A stretch of DNA of 58,020 nt from an uncultured Alphaproteobacteria bacterium (GTDB taxonomy: Bacteria; Pseudomonadota; Alphaproteobacteria; Rs-D84), in the NCBI GenBank assembly GCA_934272785.1, contig CAKQSE010000008.1, forward strand, positions 1 through 58,020. Reading direction: 5' to 3'. The notes under the pieces are model-generated. The model ran no database searches and was not told the DNA's origin. It saw only the letters and a list, made by a program, of their open reading frames with translations. The stretch's first letter is position 1. Each line of letters starts with the position of its first letter. The position numbers and the translations under genes are program-made. This document shows positions 18,069 to 24,972 of this stretch, piece by piece.

Positions 18069-18097
18069 AACCGCCCCGTCCGGGGCGAGGTTATTTA
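18068..18097 (+). terminator. Likely terminator after tag
   Basis: GCCCCG / CGGGGC stem with a TC loop and an AT-rich tail. The T run is interrupted, so strength is uncertain. Confidence 0.55.
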
Positions 18098-18115
18098 TTT
18101 AGTACTATGTATGAA

Positions 18116-18445
18116 TTATATTGCCGATGCGACCTGTGCGCTGGTGGTCGGATACTTAAATGGAACAATCCGGGCCAATTCGGCATCGGTTATTTTGTGT
18201 GATGCCAGGACCATATCGTAATGCGTCTGGATACGCAGGAAATAACCCTGGGACAGGCCAAAATAACGTGTTAAACGTAAATCCATTTCCGCCGATATCC
18301 CACGCGTCCCGTGAACAATGCCGTGAATATAATTTGCCGGAACACCGATTCCACGGGCCAGGGCGTTCATTGATAATCCCAATGGTTCCATAAATTCATC
18401 GCGCAAGATTACACCAACATGATCAATATCAATACGGTCAGACAT
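18116..18445 (-). CDS. higA: HigA-type antitoxin (XRE helix-turn-helix)
   Basis: 109 residues. The N-terminus DHVGVILRDEFMEPLGLSMN is the hallmark of HigA/VapI-type antidotes. The helix-turn-helix covers about 25-75 (LARGIGVPANYIHGIVHGTR, then the turn and LRLTRYFGLSQGYFLRIQ). It should neutralise the adjacent HigB toxin and repress transcription. The gene order is toxin first, antitoxin second, as usual for higBA. The 64-nt gap between them holds its own promoter and a perfect palindrome. The pair sits between tag and a restriction-modification module, in what looks like an accessory segment. Confidence 0.88.
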   Translation of the reverse strand: MSDRIDIDHVGVILRDEFMEPLGLSMNALARGIGVPANYIHGIVHGTRGISAEMDLRLTRYFGLSQGYFLRIQTHYDMVLASHKITDAELARIVPFKYPTTSAQVASAI

Positions 18446-18469
18446 TGTTTAATTCCTTTATGTTTTGTT

Positions 18470-18502
18470 ATGTATTATATAATACATAATATATAAAATC
18501 AA
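18470..18502 (-). promoter_or_regulatory. higA promoter overlapped by a perfect 18-bp palindrome (probable HigA operator)
   Basis: On the minus strand TTGATT (18497-18502), 17 nt, then TATAAT (18474-18479). The -10 lies inside the palindrome ATGTATTATATAATACAT (18470-18487), an ideal place for repression by HigA. The ribosome-binding site AAGGA follows before the higA start. Confidence 0.65.
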
Positions 18503-18509
18503 GTGTTAT

Positions 18510-18791
18510 TTAATGATATTCAACGATTTCAACGTTGTTTGCTTCTTTATCTGTCCAGGTAAAACATATTCTGTATTTATGATTGATGCGAATGCTCCAT
18601 TGGCCCTTGCGGTCACCCGCCAGTGATTCCAGCATGTTAGATGGCGGAATGCGCAAATCGTCCACGCTTTTGGATGCGTTCAGCATAGCCAACTTTTGGA
18701 AGGCGCGTTTTTGAATATCTGTTGGAAATTTTTTGGAACGTTGGCCCCAAAATATTTTTTCTGTTTCACGACAATTGAACGATTTTATCAT
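18510..18791 (-). CDS. higB: HigB-type toxin (RelE/ParE superfamily)
   Basis: 93 residues. MIKSFNCRETEKIFWGQRSK and PTDIQKRAFQKLAMLNASKS match HigB/RelE-type killer proteins. So does the core DLRIPPSNMLESLAGDRKGQ followed by WSIRINHKYRICF. Such toxins cleave mRNA at the ribosome. A full-length toxin with an intact core suggests the module is active. It is upstream of higA on the same strand. The divergent side begins the structured RNA promoter at 18864. Confidence 0.88.
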   Translation of the reverse strand: MIKSFNCRETEKIFWGQRSKKFPTDIQKRAFQKLAMLNASKSVDDLRIPPSNMLESLAGDRKGQWSIRINHKYRICFTWTDKEANNVEIVEYH

Positions 18792-18863
18792 GCAAGATCA
18801 CCATAAATTATACTGTTTTCAGTGTAATATTTTTACGCCAGTCAATCAAGGTAAATAAATGGG

Positions 18864-18892
18864 TTGTTATTTTGTCTTTTTGTCGGTATACT
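18864..18892 (+). promoter_or_regulatory. Promoter of structured RNA copy 1
   Basis: TTGTTA (18864-18869), 17 nt, TATACT (18887-18892). The same spacing and box positions relative to the RNA occur in the other two copies. Confidence 0.7.
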
Positions 18893-18899
18893 ATACGGC

Positions 18900-19124
18900 G
18901 AGACCAATGGGAATTGGTTTCGGGGCTGTCGAAAGCCTTATACATGCGGTGCAAGAGCATCGTAATCTGATGTTTTCGGTGCTGTTTGCACCTGTTTAAC
19001 GTCCCCGATGAAAAAGGTCGGGGTGCCGTTGGTGTATGTTCAGGCTTATTGCCAAAGACCAATGGAGTCATTCATGTATTGATTTTCGAACGCCCCGACC
19101 GCCAATTCTGTTGGCGGTTTTATT
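18900..19124 (+). ncRNA. Structured RNA family, copy 1 (upstream of the DNA methyltransferase)
   Basis: About 225 nt, unrecognised class.
P1: ACCAAT-GGGA-ATTGGT (18903-18918).
P2, closing stem in three parts: TCGGGGC/GCCCCGA (18920-18926 with 19092-19098), TCGAAA/TTTCGA (18929-18934 with 19084-19089), ATACATG/CATGTAT (18940-18946 with 19073-19079).
P3: GGTGC/GCACC (18978-18992).
P4: CCCCGA/TCGGGG (19003-19023).
P5: CCGTTGGT/ACCAATGG (19026-19065).
The terminator ACCGCCAA/TTGGCGGT with T run (19098-19124) ends it. The same stems with different sequences occur at 24622-24862 and 39570-39775. GGTCGGGG of P4 could also pair with the CCCCGACC at the 3' end, so alternative folds are possible. Confidence 0.75.
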
Positions 19125-19142
19125 AAAAAACGGGGAAACGTT

Positions 19143-20366
19143 ATGTGTGATACACTAGATTTATTTTCAAATAAGTGTGGTGAAAATTCTGGTTATTTAG
19201 ATAACAAGGTGTTCGTTGGTGAAAATATGAAGGTTTTGCAAAGGTTAGATGTAAATAGTATTGATTTTATATATATAGATCCGCCATATAATACCAATAA
19301 TAAATTTTCTTATAATGATACCAACGATAATTGGGGAACGGATATTCTACATAGATTGGAGTTAGCAAAGGTTGTTTTGAAACAAAGTGGGATAATTTGC
19401 ATAAGTATAGATGACAATGAATTGGCAACTTTGTTGATGATTTGTTATTCAGTTTTTCAAAAGAAAAATTATGTTGGGACATTTATAACGCGTCAAGCTC
19501 AGCGTAGCAACGCCAAATATATAAATATTACACATGAGTATGTGGTTGTTTTTGCAAAAGATAAGCGTTACGTCACCCAGTTTTTTATAAAGAGAATGAA
19601 TTTACCTGATGATGCAGAAATGATACAGACCATTACATGGAAAGTGTCAGCGGCATTCAAACAAGGGAGAGACGTTGCATTACACACACTTAAAGAACTA
19701 TTAAGCAAATATGCTTCGGAAAAGAACATATCTTGGCTAAAAAATTATTCCAATATAGATGAAAATGGACGAGTTTTTTTTGCAAAGGATTTATCTACGC
19801 CATCTAAACCAAATGAGTTGCGTATAGACGAGGTTGGTTTAGTATTGCCAAAATTAAAAACCCGTGGCTGGTCGTCAAAAGATAAGTTTCTAAGGTTATA
19901 CGAGCAAAACAGATTGTGTTTTAGACATGGTAGACCCTATGAAATACAGTACCTTGATGAAGCGACAGAAAATGTAAATTCCGTCTTAAATTTTTATTCA
20001 AGACAGGGCACAAACGATTTAAAAAAGTTGGGCCTTGATGGAATATTTGATACGCCGAAGCCAGTTGAATTAATTAAATTTTTGATTAGAGCAACTATGC
20101 ATAAAAATGCTAAAATTTTAGATTTTTATGCAGGAAGCGGAACAACAGGGCAGGCCGTATATGAGGTGAATAAGGAAGACAAGAAAAAACATTCGTTCAT
20201 TTTAGTTCAAAAGAAAGAGGCGATCACCGAGAAATCATCTGTTTATGCTAAATTGAAAAAACAAGGAATTGAGAATCCAACAGTTGTAGATGTTTTGCTT
20301 ATCAGATTAAACACATATTTGAAAAAAAATCACATGAATGTTGACTTTGAAGTGAAGGAGTTTTGA
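19143..20366 (+). CDS. Site-specific DNA methyltransferase (N6-adenine/N4-cytosine, beta-class order)
   Basis: 407 residues. It transfers methyl groups from S-adenosylmethionine to an exocyclic amine in DNA. The catalytic motif IV DPPYN is at 46-50, before the SAM-binding motif DFYAGSGTTG at 327-336, which is the beta-class order used by type III Mod and some type II enzymes. The central 120-300 region should include target recognition. The next gene starts directly at its stop codon and looks like the partner endonuclease. Its codons are far more AT-rich than those of neighbouring genes, indicating transfer. The start lies 19 nt after the T run of the upstream RNA terminator, so expression may depend on readthrough. 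Confidence 0.88.
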   Translation: MCDTLDLFSNKCGENSGYLDNKVFVGENMKVLQRLDVNSIDFIYIDPPYNTNNKFSYNDTNDNWGTDILHRLELAKVVLKQSGIICISIDDNELATLLMICYSVFQKKNYVGTFITRQAQRSNAKYINITHEYVVVFAKDKRYVTQFFIKRMNLPDDAEMIQTITWKVSAAFKQGRDVALHTLKELLSKYASEKNISWLKNYSNIDENGRVFFAKDLSTPSKPNELRIDEVGLVLPKLKTRGWSSKDKFLRLYEQNRLCFRHGRPYEIQYLDEATENVNSVLNFYSRQGTNDLKKLGLDGIFDTPKPVELIKFLIRATMHKNAKILDFYAGSGTTGQAVYEVNKEDKKKHSFILVQKKEAITEKSSVYAKLKKQGIENPTVVDVLLIRLNTYLKKNHMNVDFEVKEF

Positions 20367-21047
20367 ATGCCCGAACAGATTTTATTACACAAAGGAAAAT
20401 TTAAGCCGATTGATACAGGTTTTTTGGTGGTTGGCCATGAGGTTTTGGAAGAGGTTGCCAAGGTTCAGGAAGAATATCATAAAGAAGATACTGATACATT
20501 TATTAATGAACTAAGAGATTCGATAGCTGGGTATTATCTTGGCTATCGATTAGTAAATACGGACAAACATGGGTTTGATTGTAAGTTAAATGAAAAAGAT
20601 GAAATTTTTTTGGAAGTAAAATCTGCAAGTTTTGCCGCGTCAACATGGGGTGCAACATTCAATGATACTACTTTAGAAAAGGCTGGGTGTTTTAAGACAA
20701 ATGCTATTTTCTTGTGTTTAGCTGTGTGGAAAAATGCAAGTAATCTCTTATTTTGTTGTTACGGTCAAAATAAAGATATTGGATTTTTTTTGGAAGATAG
20801 GGTGAAAAAATTTTTGACGGGGAAAGGAGGGGTTCGTAGTACACAAACATTGAGTATAAGTCAGTTGGTATTCCAGTATGGTTTTGATATCGTATGTATA
20901 AATAAAAGCAAGGAGGAAGTAAAACATATATTGCAATTAAAATCTCGAGCCTTTTTGAGATTACCGGATGAGCAATTGTTGAGTGTACCAGAATATCAGA
21001 AAAAATACGGATTTTTAAATCTTAATAAGGAAGTTGCGAATGTTTAA
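20367..21047 (+). CDS. Probable type II restriction endonuclease, PD-(D/E)xK fold
   Basis: 226 residues, starting immediately after the methyltransferase stop (TGAATG). The segment HGFDCKLNEKDEIFLEVKSA has the spacing of a PD-(D/E)xK nuclease: Asp71, then Glu83-x-Lys85. The arrangement with a methylase implies cleavage of unmethylated DNA. AT-rich like its partner, so both were probably acquired together. The specificity cannot be read. No helicase or specificity subunit is nearby, which argues against type I or classical type III. Confidence 0.72.
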   Translation: MPEQILLHKGKFKPIDTGFLVVGHEVLEEVAKVQEEYHKEDTDTFINELRDSIAGYYLGYRLVNTDKHGFDCKLNEKDEIFLEVKSASFAASTWGATFNDTTLEKAGCFKTNAIFLCLAVWKNASNLLFCCYGQNKDIGFFLEDRVKKFLTGKGGVRSTQTLSISQLVFQYGFDIVCINKSKEEVKHILQLKSRAFLRLPDEQLLSVPEYQKKYGFLNLNKEVANV

Positions 21048-21115
21048 TTTTATCGGTAGGCAGCTGATACCCTCGGCCGTCGCATAGATGCGCCGCGCCT
21101 GCGGGGCATTCGTAT

Positions 21116-21145
21116 GACGTTTGCGGTGCTACGCTTGCAAACGTC
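21116..21145. repeat. Intergenic 9-bp stem hairpin with CTACGCTT loop
   Basis: GACGTTTGC (21116-21124) and GCAAACGTC (21137-21145) are separated by a 12-nt loop ending in CTACGCTT. A similar hairpin occurs at 56867-56914. On the minus strand the surrounding 21.05-21.18 kb stays open for about 40 codons, but without a start or ribosome-binding site; I do not call a gene. Confidence 0.45.
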
Positions 21146-21190
21146 AACTCATAGTCGAACCAACTGGTTTTGCCTCCAGAAAGCCCAACC

Positions 21191-21224
21191 AAAAATTAAA
21201 CCGGCGCAAGGCCGGTTAAATTTT
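21191..21224 (-). terminator. Terminator of tRNA-Gln
   Basis: On the minus strand AACCGGC-CTTGC-GCCGGTTTAATTTTT follows the tRNA CCA directly. Confidence 0.8.
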
Positions 21225-21298
21225 TGGTTGGGGCAGCTGGATTCGAACCAACACTGACGGAGTCAGAGTCCGGAGTTCTACCGTTAAACTATGCCCCA
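21225..21298 (-). tRNA. tRNA-Gln (CTG)
   Basis: Cloverleaf on the minus strand: acceptor TGGGGCA/TGCCCCA, anticodon loop CTCTGAC with anticodon CTG, T-arm GTTGG-TTCGAAT-CCAGC, discriminator A and encoded CCA. The outermost anticodon-stem pair is a C-T mismatch. An intrinsic terminator follows. Confidence 0.92.
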
Positions 21299-21391
21299 AT
21301 GCGTCGCGTATTATATAATGCCTTTTGCGGTTTTGCAATCAAAATTTATGATTTATTGGAAAAAGGGCCTTTTTGTGATATTATTGCCATT

Positions 21392-21913
21392 ATGACTGTT
21401 CCAATTACTGATATTATTAAATTCCATATTGCGCGGACAAATTGCCATATTGACTGTCTGAATTATTTCGCAGGTTTGTTCGGGATGGCGTTTCCGGACC
21501 ATGATATGGATAAATTTACCGAACCATACCAGACCGGTTATGCATACCATAACTATGCCGCGCATCATGGGGGCTGCACGATTTTGCCACAACAGACGGA
21601 ACTGTATACCGCCGTGCATGATGAACATCACCGGATGCAGCCGCACCATGTTGGATACTGGGAAAATATCCAGAATATCCCGGACATTGTGCTGACCGAA
21701 ATGGTGTGCGATTGGCACAGTGCGAATTTCGAGCAGCGCGACGTCTTGCGTCGTCCGGACTGTTGCACGATCGCCGAATTCTTTCACGATGTTATGTTGC
21801 CACGCGGATTTTCCCCGCACCAGGTGGAATTTTTATCGGCGGCAATTGATAAAATTGCGCGCACGGCGGACTATGACGCGGTGCGGGATATTTGGGCGCG
21901 ATTGGAAAAATAA
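21392..21913 (+). CDS. DUF5662-like histidine-rich protein
   Basis: 173 residues from the ATG at 21392 (MTVPITDIIKFHIARTNCHI). A longer frame reads through the tRNA gene on the other strand and is not real upstream of this point. The protein is rich in His/Asp motifs: CHIDCLNYF, DHDMDKF, NYAAHHGG, VHDEHHRMQPHH and MVCDWHSANF. This layout resembles DUF5662, an HD-like helical family of unknown function that may bind metal. It stands alone between tRNA-Gln and the bile salt hydrolase gene. Confidence 0.65.
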   Translation: MTVPITDIIKFHIARTNCHIDCLNYFAGLFGMAFPDHDMDKFTEPYQTGYAYHNYAAHHGGCTILPQQTELYTAVHDEHHRMQPHHVGYWENIQNIPDIVLTEMVCDWHSANFEQRDVLRRPDCCTIAEFFHDVMLPRGFSPHQVEFLSAAIDKIARTADYDAVRDIWARLEK

Positions 21914-22013
21914 TCACGATTTTTGTTTGATATCTGTGTGTTTATGCCCGGCGGGGCGGGGTGTGAAATCACTCCCATAGATTTCGGGGGCGGGGCGGAT
22001 GCATAATGCGGGT

Positions 22014-23162
22014 ATGGATACGAAAAAAATATTATATGCGCTGGCGGTGGCGATGCCATTGGTGGCTGCAAACAATGCGGATGCCTGTACGGGTATCACA
22101 TTGAAATCCGACGACGGCGGTGTCGTTGTCGCCCGAACAATTGACTGGTCCCGCGAAGAAATGGACAATATCTATGTTGTCGTCCCCCGTGGCCAGGTCC
22201 AGACGGCCATATTGCCCAACAATGCGCCTGGCGGTATGCAATACACCGCGAAATACGGGTATGTCGGCCTGGGGATGGAGCAGTCGGAATTTATCATCGA
22301 TGGCACGAACGAGGCGGGTCTGTCTGCGGCGTTGTTCTATTTCCCAAAGTATGGCAAGTACAAGCCGTATGATGCGGCATTGGCCGACCAATCAATTGGT
22401 GATTTACAGTTGGTGTCGTGGGTGCTGGCCAATTGTGCAACGATTGACGATGTGCGGGCCGCATTGCAAAATGTGCGCGTGATAAATATTGATTCGCGGG
22501 CAGATACTGTTCATTGGCGTTTTACCGAGAAAAATGGTCGCCAGATGATTCTGGAAATCGTTGACGGAAATATGAATTTCTATGACAGTCCGATGGGCGT
22601 TTTGACCAATGCGCCAGGATTCCCGTGGCATATGGCGAATTTGAACAATTATACAAACCTGGCGCCAGGCACGGCCGGGCCGGTTGACATGAACGGGGTG
22701 CGGTTGTCTGCGTTCGGTTCGGGCAGTGGTTTTCACGGCCTGCCGGGGGATTTCACACCGCCATCGCGATTTGTGCGCGCGGCATTTTTGGAATCTTATT
22801 CATTAAAGCAAAAGACCGCATTTGATTCCGCGATGCAGGCGTTCCATATTCTGAATAACTTTGACGTGCCGACCGGTGTCCAGTTCGCCGTTGGTGCGGC
22901 CCCGAACAATATGCCGTCGGCCACCCAGTGGACAATTGCGACCGATATGAAAAATATGGTGATTTATTACCATACTATGTATGATCGCACGGTGCGTTCG
23001 ATTGATATGGCGGCGATTGACTTTGGCACGGTTGCGTTCCAGACGCATCCGCTGGATACGAACAAGCGTCCGACAATTATGCCCGCACAAATTGACTATG
23101 TAGCGCCAATCATTGTTGCCACAGACGTCACAGATGTCACCGTGACCGAGGTTATGGAATAA
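22014..23162 (+). CDS. Secreted choloylglycine hydrolase family enzyme (bile salt hydrolase / penicillin V acylase)
   Basis: 382 residues from the ATG at 22014; an ATG at 21999 adds five residues and is possible. Signal peptide 1-24 (ending NNADA) exposes Cys25 as the N-terminal nucleophile. The Ntn-hydrolase residues line up: Cys25, Arg41 and Asp44 (VARTIDW), Asn99 (GTNEAGL), Asn199 (GVLTNAPG) and Arg252 (PPSRFVRAAF). Such enzymes hydrolyse the amide of conjugated bile salts or related substrates. A signal peptide implies a periplasmic or exported enzyme, as in Gram-negative gut bacteria. Substrate preference cannot be decided from sequence, and acyl-homoserine lactones or penicillin V remain possible. 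Confidence 0.87.
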   Translation: MDTKKILYALAVAMPLVAANNADACTGITLKSDDGGVVVARTIDWSREEMDNIYVVVPRGQVQTAILPNNAPGGMQYTAKYGYVGLGMEQSEFIIDGTNEAGLSAALFYFPKYGKYKPYDAALADQSIGDLQLVSWVLANCATIDDVRAALQNVRVINIDSRADTVHWRFTEKNGRQMILEIVDGNMNFYDSPMGVLTNAPGFPWHMANLNNYTNLAPGTAGPVDMNGVRLSAFGSGSGFHGLPGDFTPPSRFVRAAFLESYSLKQKTAFDSAMQAFHILNNFDVPTGVQFAVGAAPNNMPSATQWTIATDMKNMVIYYHTMYDRTVRSIDMAAIDFGTVAFQTHPLDTNKRPTIMPAQIDYVAPIIVATDVTDVTVTEVME

Positions 23163-23195
23163 AAATATTTGTCTTTTATTTATTATTAAAATGGC

Positions 23196-23231
23196 TATAA
23201 TCCTTGGGTGAATGGTAACAGTAACCCAAGG
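23196..23231 (+). promoter_or_regulatory. -10 box and inverted repeat upstream of the DUF1015 gene
   Basis: TATAAT at 23196-23201 is followed by CCTTGGGT (23202-23209) and ACCCAAGG (23224-23231). The second arm overlaps the ribosome-binding site AAGGAG (23228-23233). It could be an operator at the start site, or a hairpin masking the ribosome-binding site if transcription starts earlier. Confidence 0.45.
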
Positions 23232-23240
23232 AGAAAGCAT

Positions 23241-24479
23241 ATGAAAATCAAACCGTTTGCCGGTGTTCGCCCACCCAAAGAATTGGCCGACCAGGTTGCG
23301 TCGCGTCCGTATGACGTTCTGAATTCTGTCGAGGCCAAGGCCGAGGCCGGTGAAAAATCACTGTTGCATATTATTAAACCAGAAATTGATTTCGACCCGA
23401 TTGCCGATGAACACGCGCCGGCTGTCTATGACAAAGCGGTCGAGAATTTTAAACTGTGGCAGGATCGCGGCTGGCTGGTCCAGGACCCCAAGGAAATGTA
23501 TTACATCTATGCCCAGACGATGGACGGTCGCACACAGTATGGTTTGGTTGCCACGGCAAATGTTGATGATTATATGTCTGGCAAAATTAAAAAGCACGAA
23601 TTGACGCGCAAAGACAAAGAAGATGACCGTATGATTCACGTTCGTATCCAGAACGCGAATATTGAACCGGTGTTCTTTGCATATCCCGATGTTGATGAAA
23701 TGAACAAGATTGTCGCCGACTGGGTCGCCGCGCACGCGCCGGAATATGACTTTGTCGCAGCCGACGGGTTTGGTCACAAATTCTGGGCAATTACAGATGA
23801 TGCAATCAACGCGCATATAACCGAAATATTCAAAAAAATCCCGGCGATGTATGTTGCCGATGGTCACCACCGCACGGCCGCGGCCGCACGCGTTGGCGCG
23901 GAAAAACGCGCGCAAAATCCGAACCACACGGGGGACGAAGAATACAACTATTTCCTGGCCGTGATATTCCCAGAATCCCAGTTGCACGTGATTGACTATA
24001 ACCGCGTGGTGCGTGATTTAAATGGACTGACGCCGGACGAATTTTTGGCAAAACTGTCGGAATCATTTGATGTTACCGATATGGGCACAGAAATTTACAA
24101 GCCGACAAAACTGCACAACTTTGGCATGTATCTGAACGGTCATTGGTTCAGTTTAACGGCAAAGCCGGGCACATATAACGACAATGACCCGATTGGCGTG
24201 TTGGATGTGACCGTGCTGTCAAATTTGGTGTTTGATAAAATCTTGAACCTGGGTGATTTGCGCACCAGCAAACGAATCGATTTCGTTGGTGGTATTCGCG
24301 GATTGGCCGAATTACAGAAGCGTGTCGATTCGGGTGAAATGGTTGCGGCGTTCGCACTGTATCCCGTCACCATGCGCCAGATTATTGACATCGCCGACAC
24401 TGGCAATATTATGCCGCCAAAGACAACGTGGTTTGAACCAAAGTTGCGCAGCGGTCTGGTAATACATAAGTTGTCATAA
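23241..24479 (+). CDS. DUF1015 family protein
   Basis: 412 residues from the ATG at 23241, preceded by AAGGAG. Family features: MKIKPFAGVRPPKELADQVA and RPYDVLNSVEA at the N-terminus, YYIYAQTMDGRTQYGLVA, and the conserved YVADGHHRTAAAARVG at about 211-226. A central VIFPESQLHVIDYNRVV and a C-terminal ALYPVTMRQI also fit. DUF1015 proteins are widespread and occur near serine biosynthesis genes in some genomes; their activity is unknown, although the GHHR-type motif suggests an enzyme. It is monocistronic, ending at a strong terminator. Confidence 0.88.
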   Translation: MKIKPFAGVRPPKELADQVASRPYDVLNSVEAKAEAGEKSLLHIIKPEIDFDPIADEHAPAVYDKAVENFKLWQDRGWLVQDPKEMYYIYAQTMDGRTQYGLVATANVDDYMSGKIKKHELTRKDKEDDRMIHVRIQNANIEPVFFAYPDVDEMNKIVADWVAAHAPEYDFVAADGFGHKFWAITDDAINAHITEIFKKIPAMYVADGHHRTAAAARVGAEKRAQNPNHTGDEEYNYFLAVIFPESQLHVIDYNRVVRDLNGLTPDEFLAKLSESFDVTDMGTEIYKPTKLHNFGMYLNGHWFSLTAKPGTYNDNDPIGVLDVTVLSNLVFDKILNLGDLRTSKRIDFVGGIRGLAELQKRVDSGEMVAAFALYPVTMRQIIDIADTGNIMPPKTTWFEPKLRSGLVIHKLS

Positions 24480-24480
24480 A

Positions 24481-24505
24481 AAACGGGGCATCGCCCCGTT
24501 TTTTA
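24481..24505 (+). terminator. Terminator of the DUF1015 gene
   Basis: AACGGGGC-ATC-GCCCCGTT followed by TTTT. Confidence 0.88.
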
Positions 24506-24508
24506 TTA

Positions 24509-24548
24509 GTGATAAAGTGAGTAAGTGATAGAGTGATAACGTTTTGAA
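24509..24548 (+). repeat. Solo GTGATANA repeat tract
   Basis: GTGATAAA, GTGAGTAA, GTGATAGA, GTGATAAC and GTTTTGAA in register: the terminal-repeat signature of the MITE-like elements at 37.8 and 52.1 kb, here without a partner arm. Confidence 0.7.
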
Positions 24549-24586
24549 TTTTGATAGGAATAAAATCCCCGTGGTATTTTTTATTG

Positions 24587-24615
24587 TTGCAATTTATTTT
24601 TGCGCTGGTTATACT
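24587..24615 (+). promoter_or_regulatory. Promoter of structured RNA copy 2
   Basis: TTGCAA (24587-24592), 17 nt, TATACT (24610-24615). Confidence 0.75.
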
Positions 24616-24621
24616 GAAACG

Positions 24622-24862
24622 TGAATCCAAAGGGATTTGGGTTCGGGGCCTTCAACAAGCCCGTAAATCTGTGATACGCGCGATGCACGTGTCAAATCCG
24701 CACAGTAAAGCGGCGCATTTTGCGCCATTTATTGTATGTGCCCCACCATAATGGTCGGGGATCCGCCGGTTATACCACAGGGGCAACCCGAAAACCGGCG
24801 GGGTCATTCTGATTTATGATTTGTTGAAATCCCCGACCGCCAAATACTTTTGGCGGTTCTTT
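24622..24862 (+). ncRNA. Structured RNA family, copy 2 (upstream of the Pmp-like autotransporter)
   Basis: About 240 nt.
P1: AATCCAAA-GGGA-TTTGGGTT (24624-24643).
P2: TCGGGG with CCCCGA (24643-24648 and 24831-24836), TTCAACAA/TTGTTGAA (24651-24658 with 24821-24828), TAAATC/GATTTA (24664-24669 with 24811-24816).
P3: GGCGCA/TGCGCC (24712-24726).
P4: CCCC/GGGG (24741-24760).
P5: CCGCCGGTT/AACCGGCGG (24763-24771 with 24793-24801).
The terminator CCGCCAAA/TTTGGCGG with T run (24837-24862) ends it. Stem sequences differ from copies 1 and 3 while pairing is preserved. The autotransporter 110 nt downstream has its own promoter, so this copy can act as a free RNA. Confidence 0.75.
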
Positions 24863-24879
24863 TATATGCGTCATCGTAT

Positions 24880-24908
24880 TTGTGCGGAAAATATCGGTTG
24901 CATATAAA
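24880..24908 (+). promoter_or_regulatory. Promoter of the Pmp-like autotransporter
   Basis: TTGTGC (24880-24885), 17 nt, TATAAA (24903-24908), about 65 nt before the start codon. Confidence 0.6.
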
Positions 24909-24972
24909 AGGATACGTGTTTAAACTAAAAATAGGTTTTTAAACCGCATTTGAACAGAAAGGAGAAATTCAA

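Noticed and set aside
18808..19071. Reverse open frame across structured RNA copy 1
   Set aside because: It spans the promoter and stems of the RNA. Similar frames at 39550-39780 cover copy 3, and the translated sequences are unrelated.
18900..19124. Retron msr-msd RNA or integron attC site as explanation of the structured RNA
   Set aside because: No reverse transcriptase or integrase is encoded near any copy. Each copy has its own promoter and terminator, and no attC core sites were seen.
21224..21391. N-terminal extension of the DUF5662-like gene
   Set aside because: It is a translation through tRNA-Gln on the other strand (the GAAGFEPT-type artefact). The ATG at 21392 is the sensible start.
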